From Streptomyces sp. A012304 (GTDB taxonomy: Bacteria; Actinomycetota; Actinomycetes; Streptomycetales; Streptomycetaceae): a stretch of DNA of 64,000 nt. Every line of letters starts with the position of its first letter. Position 1 is the first letter of the stretch. The translations under genes were made by a program, and so were the position numbers. Location of the stretch: the NCBI RefSeq assembly GCF_026008495.1, contig NZ_BQUN01000134.1:10189-74188 (forward strand), given 5' to 3'. Of this stretch, positions 1 to 6,987 are shown piece after piece. The notes under the pieces were generated by a model. The model was not told the origin of the DNA. It ran no database searches and saw only the letters and a program-made list of their open reading frames with translations.

Positions 1-585
1 GTCCAGCACCGAGCCGACCGCGTTGGCCACCACCAGCGCGGCCACCGTGATCCCCGAGTCGAGCACCTTGGCGGCGGTGCCGACTCCGCCCTTCAGCGCC
101 CCGACCGCCGCGCCCGTACCGGCGCCCACGCAGCCTTCCGGCACGGGCGCGCCGGGCTCGCTCGCCGCGGCGGCCTCGACCGCGGCCCGGCCGATGGCCG
201 CGTCCGGGCGGGCGCGGAAGTCGCCGCCGCGCGCCAGGTCGAAGACGCAGGCGGCGGGCACGACCGGCACGACGTGCGCGGGGTCGGGTCCGACCGGCAC
301 CCCGCGTCCCTGCTCCTCCAGCCAGGCCATCACCCCGGACGCCGCGTCGAGCCCGTAGGCGCTGCCGCCGGTCAGCACGATCGCGTCGACCCGCTGCACC
401 ACATTGCGCGGATCGAGCGCGTCGGTCTCCTTGGTGCCGGGTCCGCCGCCGCGCACGTCCACGGCGGCGACGGCGCCGCCCTCCGGCGCGAGGACGACCG
501 TGGTGCCGGTGAGCCAGCCGTCACCGGTGCGGGTGGCGTGCCCCACCCGCAGCCCGGCGACGTCCGTCAGAGCGTCAACTGTCAT
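1..585 (-). CDS. P1/S58 family peptidase (DmpA-like), 3' end cut by window
   Basis: The first 195 codons of a reverse-strand gene running off the left edge. The protein starts MTVDALTDVAGLRVGHAT and contains GGGPGTKETD near residue 47 and LTGGSAYGLDAASGV near residue 71, which are hallmarks of the peptidase S58 family. These Ntn-type aminopeptidases cleave themselves into two chains; the cleavage site and nucleophilic Ser lie beyond the visible part. The physiological substrate is not predictable. The ATG at 583-585 is the only good start near the N-terminal motif. The family assignment is from motifs seen; activity is inferred. Confidence 0.85.
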   Translation of the reverse strand, partial: MTVDALTDVAGLRVGHATRTGDGWLTGTTVVLAPEGGAVAAVDVRGGGPGTKETDALDPRNVVQRVDAIVLTGGSAYGLDAASGVMAWLEEQGRGVPVGPDPAHVVPVVPAACVFDLARGGDFRARPDAAIGRAAVEAAAASEPGAPVPEGCVGAGTGAAVGALKGGVGTAAKVLDSGITVAALVVANAVGSVLD

Positions 586-683
586 GACGGTCAGTCTCGC
601 CCACCGCGCGGCGGGTGCGGCGAGGGTCACACCACCTCGTGGGGTGACCGCGGCACGGCCGCGCGGTCCGTACCCTGGGGGGC

Positions 684-866
684 ATGGACACCCCCGCCAC
701 CCCCGAGCCGCGTGAGCCCAGGCCAGCGCTGATCTTCGACGACCCGCTGGACCAGCAGTCCTCGGACGACACGGACCGCGGGTGGGGCGAGCGGCCCGGA
801 GCCGGCGGCGACAGCGCGGCCGACCTCAGGCGCTTCCTCGACGAGAAGCCGCCCCACCATCTCTGA
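684..866 (+). CDS. Small conserved hypothetical acidic protein (60 aa)
   Basis: A 60-residue hydrophilic protein rich in Asp, Pro and Arg (MDTPATPEPREPRPALIFDD), with no membrane segment or signal peptide. A -10-like TACCCT lies at 671-676, only 7 bases before the ATG, so the message may be nearly leaderless. It sits between the divergent peptidase gene and convergent mscL. Codon use has the strong third-position G/C bias of real genes here. I do not recognise a function, though similar short proteins occur beside mscL in streptomycetes as far as I recall. Confidence 0.65.
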   Translation: MDTPATPEPREPRPALIFDDPLDQQSSDDTDRGWGERPGAGGDSAADLRRFLDEKPPHHL

Positions 867-872
867 ACGCCG

Positions 873-1346
873 CTACGGCTCGCGGTGGCCCGCACCGCGC
901 TGGGCGACCAGCGCGTCGCGGATCTCCTTGAGGACCTCCAGCTCGGTCACCTCGACGACCTCGTGGGCGCCCTCCCGCGCCTTCCTGCGGGCATCCTGCC
1001 GCGCCAGGTACTTCGCCATCGGCAGGACCATCAGGAAGTAGACCACCGCCGCGGTGATCACGAAGCTGAGGGTGGCGCCGAGGACCGAACCCCACAGGAT
1101 CCGGACGCCCGTCGCCGTGTCGCCGGTCCCCGTGCAGGGGCCCTTCAGGCACGAGCTGTAGCTGTCCAGGTTCTTCGTGCCGACAGCGCCGACCAGCGGG
1201 TTGATGATCCCCTTCACCACCGAGTTGACGATGTTCGTGAAGGCCGCGCCGATCACCACCGCCACTGCCAGATCGACGACGTTGCCGCGCATCAGGAAGG
1301 CCTTGAAGCCCTGCCAGATGCTCGGTTCCTTCTTGTTCTCGCTCAC
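873..1346 (-). CDS. mscL: Large-conductance mechanosensitive channel MscL
   Basis: A 157-aa channel that opens under membrane tension to release solutes on hypo-osmotic shock. The first helix holds the conserved segment FLMRGNVVDLAVAVVIGAAF, and the second is LSFVITAAVVYFLMVLPM; a charged C-terminal helix follows. The external loop is longer than in E. coli and carries two cysteines (CLKGPC), as in other actinobacterial MscL. The GTG at 1344-1346 is chosen because GAGGAG lies 10 bases upstream; an upstream ATG would add eight residues without a better ribosome site. The gene is convergent with the small gene at 684-866. Confidence 0.95.
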   Translation of the reverse strand: MSENKKEPSIWQGFKAFLMRGNVVDLAVAVVIGAAFTNIVNSVVKGIINPLVGAVGTKNLDSYSSCLKGPCTGTGDTATGVRILWGSVLGATLSFVITAAVVYFLMVLPMAKYLARQDARRKAREGAHEVVEVTELEVLKEIRDALVAQRGAGHREP

Positions 1347-1457
1347 CTCGGATGCTCTCCTCGTCTGCACAGCTTGTGGAACGAACAGCTCCGCAACCTA
1401 CGTCAGGCCGATGCGGGCGTGTCCAGTCACCCGGCACCAACGAGGGACGTGACAGCC

Positions 1458-2081
1458 TCACCACAGCGTCACCGCCAGCCGGGCCGTCGCGCTCGCGCCC
1501 GCCAGCCGCGCCGCCGTGGGCCGGGGCACCGACAACACGACGAGCGCGCCACCGTCGACCACGCCCGCCGCCTCCTCCTCCGGGAGGGGCCCGGGCACCT
1601 TCGTCACCAGCGCCTTGCGGGCGACCACATGGGCGTGTCCGCCCGTGGCCCGCTCCTCGGCGGCGATGACGTCGACCCGGTCACCGGGCCGCAGCAGCCG
1701 CACGGTGGCCGCGTCGGCGATCCGCACCGGCGCCGCGACGGTCTCCACGGCGGGCCGCCCGCGAGCCCGGTCGACGTCCCCCGAACCGGGACTCGCCCCG
1801 GAACCGGACTCCCGGCCCGGCGACCCCGGACCCGCCGCCACGAGTGCTGCCGCCGTGACCGCCAGACCGAGCGCCAGGGCCCGCCGGCGGCTGCGCACGA
1901 GCCGTCGCAGTCGGTACCGCCCGCCCCGCACCCGCACCGGGGCGAACTGCGGCACCTCACAGGTGGCGGGAGCGTCCGCACCGGGCGGACGCACGACGGA
2001 CGGGAACACAAAAGAAGAGGAGGAAGAGGGGGAGGAGGAAGGGGCGGACGAAGAAGGGGGGAAGGACGGGGGAACGGACAT
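1458..2081 (-). CDS. SAF-domain (RcpC/CpaB-like) membrane protein
   Basis: About 207 aa. A Ser/Pro-rich N-terminus precedes an Arg-rich patch (RYRLRRLVRSRRRALALG) and one membrane segment (LALGLAVTAAALVAAG). The extracytoplasmic part resembles the SAF/RcpC domain, with VRIADAATVRLLRPGDRVDVIAA. Such domains occur in Flp-pilus assembly proteins (CpaB) and some wall-associated proteins, but no tad/flp genes are nearby, so the role is open. The start is uncertain: ATG 2079-2081 has no strong ribosome site, and an upstream in-frame ATG at 2118-2120 would add 13 residues. Confidence 0.7.
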   Translation of the reverse strand: MSVPPSFPPSSSAPSSSPSSSSSFVFPSVVRPPGADAPATCEVPQFAPVRVRGGRYRLRRLVRSRRRALALGLAVTAAALVAAGPGSPGRESGSGASPGSGDVDRARGRPAVETVAAPVRIADAATVRLLRPGDRVDVIAAEERATGGHAHVVARKALVTKVPGPLPEEEAAGVVDGGALVVLSVPRPTAARLAGASATARLAVTLW

Positions 2082-2260
2082 GGGAGAACACCGCCTGCGA
2101 CGAGGATTCGGCCTGCGCACACCACGATGCGCCCTCGCGCCGACTCCCGCCGCGACCCGTGGACCACCACCGGTTTGTGGACAACTCCCTCACCCGAACG
2201 AGCCGTTCCACACCCCGCCGCCCGCCCGCCCGCCGGCGCCCGCAGCCCCCGGCCACCGCT

Positions 2261-2311
2261 CCCGCCGCCCGCAGCCGCCCGCTCCGCAGCCCCGCCGCCC
2301 GCAGCCGCCCG
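2261..2311. repeat. Two 21-bp perfect direct repeats
   Basis: The 21-base stretch at 2261-2281 recurs exactly at 2291-2311, a 30-base period, inside the 250-base gap between the SAF-protein gene and mtnP. The unit is almost purely C and G (CCCGCC then GCCCGCAGCC). It contains no gene that I can support. Confidence 0.7.
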
Positions 2312-2331
2312 TCCGAAACCCCCGCCGCCCG

Positions 2332-3165
2332 CTACGGCAACGCGAACCCCGGGTCCATCCCGCCCAACGCGTTCGTGCACAGGCAGTCCCGCTCACCCGT
2401 CTCCGGCAGCGCCGCCACCGCGTCGAACAGCACGCCCCGCATCCGGTCCACGTTCGCCGCGAACACCTGGAGCACCTCCTCGTGGGAGACGCCCTCACCG
2501 GTCTCGGCTCCCGCGTCCAGGTCGGTGACCAGGGCTATCGACGTGTAGCAGAGTTCCAGTTCCCGGGCGAGCGCGGCCTCCGGATGGCCCGTCATACCGA
2601 CCACCGACCAGCCCTGCGCCTGGTGCCACAACGATTCGGCACGGGTGGAGAACCGCGGCCCCTCGATGACGACCAGCGTCCCGCCGTCGACCGGCTCCCA
2701 CTCCCGCCCCCGGGCTGCCTTCAGCGCCGCCGAGCGTCCGGCGGGGCAGTAGGGGTCGGCGAGGGACACGTGCACCACGTTGGGCACCGTGCCGTCGGGC
2801 AGTGGCAGCCCGTCGAAGAACGTGCCCACGCGTGACTTCGTCCGGTCCACCAGCTGGTCCGGCACGAGCAGCGTGCCGGGCCCGTACTCCGCGCGCAGGC
2901 CGCCCACCGCGCACGGCCCGAGGACCTGGCGCACGCCCACGGAGCGCAGCGCCCACAGGTTGGCCCGGTAGTTGATCCGGTGGGGCGGCAGATGGTGGCC
3001 GCGCCCGTGCCGGGGAAGGAAGGCGACCCGCCGGCCGGCGATCTCGCCGAGGAAGAGGGAGTCGCTGGGTGGCCCGTACGGGGTCTCCACCTGGATCTCG
3101 GTCACGTCGTCGAGGAACGAGTAGAAGCCCGAGCCGCCGATTACGCCGATCTCTGCGTTCGCCAT
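2332..3165 (-). CDS. mtnP: S-methyl-5'-thioadenosine phosphorylase family protein
   Basis: 277 aa, matching the usual MTAP/PNP-II length. It phosphorolyses methylthioadenosine (or a related purine nucleoside) to base plus sugar-1-phosphate, feeding methionine and purine salvage in the cytosol. Visible motifs are IGVIGGSGFY at the N-terminus, LPRHGRGHHLPPHRINYRAN (substrate and phosphate loop), IEGPRFSTRAES, and GMTGHPEAALARELELCY. The GMTGHPEA variant leaves room for preference for another nucleoside. The ATG at 3163-3165 directly precedes the N-terminal motif. An upstream hairpin at 3223-3253 separates it from fmdB. Confidence 0.92.
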   Translation of the reverse strand: MANAEIGVIGGSGFYSFLDDVTEIQVETPYGPPSDSLFLGEIAGRRVAFLPRHGRGHHLPPHRINYRANLWALRSVGVRQVLGPCAVGGLRAEYGPGTLLVPDQLVDRTKSRVGTFFDGLPLPDGTVPNVVHVSLADPYCPAGRSAALKAARGREWEPVDGGTLVVIEGPRFSTRAESLWHQAQGWSVVGMTGHPEAALARELELCYTSIALVTDLDAGAETGEGVSHEEVLQVFAANVDRMRGVLFDAVAALPETGERDCLCTNALGGMDPGFALP

Positions 3166-3222
3166 GACCAGCACAGTAGCTGGCCTCGAAAACGCGTGGT
3201 GGTCCGCTCGGGAAAACACCGA

Positions 3223-3253
3223 GGACCCCGCCGTCGCCATGACGGCAGGGTCC
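3223..3253 (-). terminator. Intrinsic terminator after the fmdB-like gene
   Basis: The stem is GGACCC/GGGTCC, one mismatch, then GCCGTC/GACGGC around a 5-base loop. On the reverse strand the hairpin is followed by GGTGTTTTCCC, giving a short U-run. It overlaps the region just before the fmdB stop and would end that transcript before mtnP. Confidence 0.65.
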
Positions 3254-3265
3254 CGGGAGTGAGGC

Positions 3266-3583
3266 TTACGCCGCGGAGCTGGACGAGGTGCTCGCGCTCG
3301 ACGACTTCGAGTCCGACGACGAGGACGAAGAGGACGACGAAGACGAAGAGGAAGAAGACGTCGACGACTTCGAGGACGACGACGCCGGCGCGCTGCTCGA
3401 CGAGGAGCCGCGGCTGTCGTTGCGGTAGAAGCCGGAGCCCTTGAAGACGATGCCGACCGCGGAGAACACCTTCTTGAGGCGGCCACCGCAGCTGGGGCAC
3501 TCGGTCAGGGCGTCGTCGGTGAACTTCTGCACCGCCTCGAGGCCCTCGCCGCACTCGGTGCACTGGTACTGGTAGGTCGGCAC
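3266..3583 (-). CDS. FmdB-family zinc-ribbon protein with poly-serine tail
   Basis: 105 aa. The N-terminal FmdB zinc ribbon begins MPTYQYQCTECGEGLE, with the ligands C8, C11, C29 and C32 visible and the conserved KVFSAVGIVFKGSGFYRND segment after it. Residues 59-105 are nearly all serine with some Ala, Lys, Thr and Asp. FmdB proteins are putative regulators found beside formamidase genes; the general role is unknown. The GTG at 3581-3583 has AGGAGGAG just upstream. The ribosome site overlaps a CIRCE-like inverted repeat (3593-3619), suggesting heat-stress control through HrcA. Confidence 0.92.
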   Translation of the reverse strand: MPTYQYQCTECGEGLEAVQKFTDDALTECPSCGGRLKKVFSAVGIVFKGSGFYRNDSRGSSSSSAPASSSSKSSTSSSSSSSSSSSSSSSDSKSSSASTSSSSAA

Positions 3584-3592
3584 TGTCTCCTC

Positions 3593-3619
3593 CTGGCACT
3601 CTCACTCAATGAGTGCTAA
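3593..3619 (-). promoter_or_regulatory. CIRCE-like element (HrcA operator) upstream of the fmdB-like gene
   Basis: On the reverse strand the sequence reads TTAGCACTC-N9-GAGTGCCAG. The HrcA operator consensus is TTAGCACTC-N9-GAGTGCTAA, so 16 of 18 arm positions match and the spacer is exactly 9. A -10-like TATGGA lies at 3631-3626, placing the predicted start of transcription at the first base of the element, as at many groE promoters. The right arm touches the ribosome site of the gene. Confidence 0.75.
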
Positions 3620-3649
3620 CGAGCATCCATAGTGACGTATTCCAGCCGC

Positions 3650-4942
3650 TCAGTCCACTGCCACCGGCAGGCGGTGACCGACGCCACGTGCGACGGTGCG
3701 TCCCCGGGGCGGCGCCACCAGCCGTGACCGAAGCGCCAGCAGGGTCGCCAGGGCGAGCAGCGTGCCGCCCATCGGCACCAGGAACCCGGCGCCGCCCCAC
3801 AGGCGGTCCTCCAGCTGTCCGGCGATCGTCACGGCCGCCGCCTGCCCCAGCGCGACCGCGCCGGTCAGCCAGGTGAACGCCTCGGTGCGGGCCCCGGCCG
3901 GGACCAGGTTCTCGACCAGCGTGTAGCCGGTGATCAGCGCGGGCGCGATGCACATGCCGACCAGGAGGCCGAGGCCGGCCAGCACCGGCACGGAGTGCGC
4001 GGCCCACAGCCCGGAGGCCGTCAGCGCGAGCGCGGCGTACCCGACGACGAGCCGGTGCCGCGGGGCGGCCTTCCAGGCGATGGCGCCGCAGACCAGGCCG
4101 GAGAGCATGTTGCCCGCGGCGAAGGTGCCGTACAGGACGCCGTTCAGGCCGGGCTCGCCGATCGACTCGGTGAACGCCGCCAGCGACACCTGCATGCCGC
4201 CGAAGACGGACCCGATGCCCAGGAAGGTCACGATCAGCACGCGCACCCCGGGCACGCGCAGGGCCGAGGCGTGCTCCACGCGCGCGTGCCCCTCGACGGC
4301 GACCGGGGGCTGGGTGCTCTTGCGAGCGGCGAACAGCAGACCGCCGAGCAGGGTGAGGGAGGCCTCCGCGACCAGGCCCGCGGCCGGGTTCACGGCGGTG
4401 CACAGGGCGGTCGCCAGCAGGGGGCCGACGACGAAGGTGAGCTCGTCGGTGACGGACTCGAAGGCCGCCGCGGTGGTCAGCAGCGGCGAGCCCTTCAGCT
4501 GCACGGCCCAGCGGGCCCGCACCATGGGGCCGATCTGCGGGACGGAGGCGCCCGTGGGGACGGCCGCCAGGAACAGGGCCCACAGCGGGGCGTGGGCCAG
4601 GGCGAGCGCCGTCAGGGTGAGACCCGACACGGCGTGCACCAGCACGCCGGGGATCAGCACCGCGCGCTGCCCGTAGCGGTCGGCCAGGCGCCCGCTGTAG
4701 GGCGCGAACACCGCCATGGACACCCCGGTGACGGCCGCGGCGGCGCCCGCCGCGCCGTAGGAGCCGGTGGTGTGCTGCACGAGCAGCACGATGGAGAGGG
4801 TCAGCATCGCGAACGGCTGGCGCGCCGCGAAGCCCGGCAGCAGGAACGTCCACGCGCCGCGGGTGCGCAGCAGTTGCCCGTATCCCGGGCGGGAGGAGGC
4901 CGGCGAGTCCTTCGACGGCCGGTTGGTGACCGTGGATGCCAC
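3650..4942 (-). CDS. MFS transporter
   Basis: 430 aa with about twelve hydrophobic segments. The A-like loop between TM2 and TM3 reads GRLADRYGQRAVLIPG, the classic major-facilitator signature. It is probably a drug or metabolite efflux pump of the plasma membrane; no substrate can be read from sequence. It stands alone, with 277 bases between its start and the antiporter stop codon upstream. Start ATG at 4940-4942; the reading frame is continuous and of normal length. Confidence 0.9.
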   Translation of the reverse strand: MASTVTNRPSKDSPASSRPGYGQLLRTRGAWTFLLPGFAARQPFAMLTLSIVLLVQHTTGSYGAAGAAAAVTGVSMAVFAPYSGRLADRYGQRAVLIPGVLVHAVSGLTLTALALAHAPLWALFLAAVPTGASVPQIGPMVRARWAVQLKGSPLLTTAAAFESVTDELTFVVGPLLATALCTAVNPAAGLVAEASLTLLGGLLFAARKSTQPPVAVEGHARVEHASALRVPGVRVLIVTFLGIGSVFGGMQVSLAAFTESIGEPGLNGVLYGTFAAGNMLSGLVCGAIAWKAAPRHRLVVGYAALALTASGLWAAHSVPVLAGLGLLVGMCIAPALITGYTLVENLVPAGARTEAFTWLTGAVALGQAAAVTIAGQLEDRLWGGAGFLVPMGGTLLALATLLALRSRLVAPPRGRTVARGVGHRLPVAVD

Positions 4943-5219
4943 GGCCCGTGCCTTTCTGCCGCCTGGTAGCGCGGACCCGTGACAGGGCCGTGCGCGCCGA
5001 GAGCTGTCCTCTTGCGCGTACTGCGGTAGATGCCGATGCCCACCCGCGGGAGGGGGCCGGCCGCCATACGGTCGCGCCAGCTCTGCGTCAGGCAGAGTTG
5101 GTTCGATCTAGGTGCGCCTTCATCGTACAGGGGGCGCGGGCCGCCGGACCTGTGAAAATGAGCACGGCGGGCCCTGGCGCCTCCGAATGACGGGGGTGTG
5201 AACAGGTGGAAATCTGCCC

Positions 5220-6719
5220 TTAACGTGTGCCGCCGTTGGTGCCCAGCCAGCCGGCCAGCTTGCCGCCGTGGGAAACGGCGCGCAGCCGCCGCTCGGCCGC
5301 GTCCCGGACCGGGTCGGTGGCGACGACGAGGAGTTCGTCGCCGTGCCGCAGCACGGTCGTGGGCAGCGGAACGAACGATTTTCCGTCCCGTACGACGAGG
5401 GTGACGGCGGCCCCGGAGGGCAGGCGCAGCTCGTTGACCTCGACGCCGTGCATCTTCGAGCCGTCGGGGACCGCGATGGACAGCAGATGTCCGCGCAGCC
5501 GCTCCAGGGGTGCCGACTCGATGCCGAGGTCGGTGGTCTCGGTCTCCTCGCCCAGCCGCAGTTTGCGCGCCAGCCAGGGCAGCGTCGGCCCCTGGAGCAG
5601 GGTGTAGACGACGACCAGGACGAAGACGATGTTGAAGATGCGGCGGCTGGCCTCGACGCCCTCCACCATCGGGATCGTCGCCAGGATGATGGGCACGGCG
5701 CCGCGCAGTCCGGCCCAGGACATCAGCGTCTGCTCCTGCCAGGGCACCCGGAACGGCGTCAGGCAGAGCACGACGCTCAGCGGGCGGGCGACCATGGTCA
5801 GCACCAGGCCGATGACGAGGGCCGGCCACACGTCGTCGCCCAGCTCGTGCGGGGTGACCAGCAGACCGAGCAGGACGAACATGCCGATCTGGGCGATCCA
5901 GCCGAGCCCGTCGGCGAACCCGCGCGTGGCGGGCCAGTGCGGCAGCTTGGCGTTGCCCATGACCATGGAGGCGAGGTAGACACCGAGGAAGCCGCTGCCG
6001 TGCGCCATGGCGCCCCCCGCGTAGGCCACGACCGCGATGGCCATGACGGCGATCGGGTAGAGGCCGGAGGCGGGCAGGGCGACGTGCCGCAGGCCCCAGG
6101 AGCCCGCCCAGCCCACCGCGAGGCCGATGGCGGCGCCGATGGCCAGCTCCAGGGCTATCTCGGCGATCAGCATGTACCAGTGCTCGACGGGGCCGGCCAT
6201 GGAGAAGGCGACGACCAGGATGACGACCGGGGCGTCGTTGAAGCCGGACTCGGCCTCCAGCGTGCCCATCACGCGCGCGGGGAGGGGAATCCTGCGCAGG
6301 ACGGAGAAGACCGCCGCCGCGTCGGTCGAGGACACCACCGCGCCGATGATCAGCGCCTGCCGCCACTCCAGCCCCGTCAGGTAGTGGGCGCCCGCCGCCG
6401 TGACCCCGACGCTCACCGCGACGCCGGCCAGGGCCAGCGTGGAGGCGGCCGGCAGGGCCGGCTTGATCTCCTTCCACTTCGTGCCCAGACCGCCCTCGGC
6501 CAGGATCACGACCAGGGCCGCGTATCCGATGACCTGGGTCAGTTCGGCGTTGTCGAAGTGGATGTCGCCGATGCCGTCCTGGCCCATGAGGACGCCGATG
6601 CCCAGGTACACGAGCAGGCTGGGGAGCCCGCTGCGCGAGGAGACCCGGACCGCCGCGACGGCGACGAGCAGGACGAGCGAGCAGACGAGCAGGAGCTGGT
6701 TGAGGTCGTGGACAGTCAG
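5220..6719 (-). CDS. Potassium/proton antiporter (CPA1, CvrA/NhaP2 type) with RCK_C domain
   Basis: About 499 aa. Twelve or so membrane helices of the Na+/H+ exchanger fold come first. The conserved core reads LEAESGFNDAPVVILV, in which the ND pair is typical of this antiporter group; a later segment is SWAGLRGAVPIILA. The final roughly 85 residues form a TrkA/RCK C-terminal domain. It exports cytoplasmic K+ (or Na+) for H+. The start is set at CTG 6717-6719, where GGAAGGG stands 8 bases upstream and the first helix follows; ATG 6786-6788 would add a hydrophilic, Cys-containing 23-residue extension. Confidence 0.88.
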   Translation of the reverse strand: MTVHDLNQLLLVCSLVLLVAVAAVRVSSRSGLPSLLVYLGIGVLMGQDGIGDIHFDNAELTQVIGYAALVVILAEGGLGTKWKEIKPALPAASTLALAGVAVSVGVTAAGAHYLTGLEWRQALIIGAVVSSTDAAAVFSVLRRIPLPARVMGTLEAESGFNDAPVVILVVAFSMAGPVEHWYMLIAEIALELAIGAAIGLAVGWAGSWGLRHVALPASGLYPIAVMAIAVVAYAGGAMAHGSGFLGVYLASMVMGNAKLPHWPATRGFADGLGWIAQIGMFVLLGLLVTPHELGDDVWPALVIGLVLTMVARPLSVVLCLTPFRVPWQEQTLMSWAGLRGAVPIILATIPMVEGVEASRRIFNIVFVLVVVYTLLQGPTLPWLARKLRLGEETETTDLGIESAPLERLRGHLLSIAVPDGSKMHGVEVNELRLPSGAAVTLVVRDGKSFVPLPTTVLRHGDELLVVATDPVRDAAERRLRAVSHGGKLAGWLGTNGGTR

Positions 6720-6987
6720 CGGCGGTTCCCTTCCCTGGCGCGCGCATCGCGCGCGGGGGCACACGTACATGGGACACGAGAGCGGCACGCTCCGGCCCCA
6801 ACTACTTCGTTACCTTACCTAACTCTTGACGATTTCTTGACGTTCGACGGGGCAAGATCGAACATCCTTCCGCGCCGGTTCCCGACTCCGCGTCAAGTGG
6901 TGTCGGGCCCTGCGCCTATGGTTGCTCCAGCGCTCATTCATAGTCACAGCCCGACCTGCCGCTCGCGTTAGGACAGCAAGGACAGCG
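6720..6987. promoter_or_regulatory. Divergent intergenic region between antiporter and penicillin acylase
   Basis: The region contains two TTGACG copies 11 bases apart (6826-6831, 6837-6842) and an AT-rich run with TTACC repeated at about 6810-6820. A possible forward -10, TATGGT, is at 6917-6922, about 65 bases before the acylase ATG. No -35 with good spacing is clear, so exact promoters are undecided. Confidence 0.35.

Noticed and set aside
6805..6830. Iron-regulator-like TTAGGT repeats in the antiporter leader
   Set aside because: The spacing does not fit the DmdR/DtxR palindrome, so it was not called.
5268..6971. Forward 567-residue frame
   Set aside because: It is antisense to the antiporter, which has clear helices and motifs.
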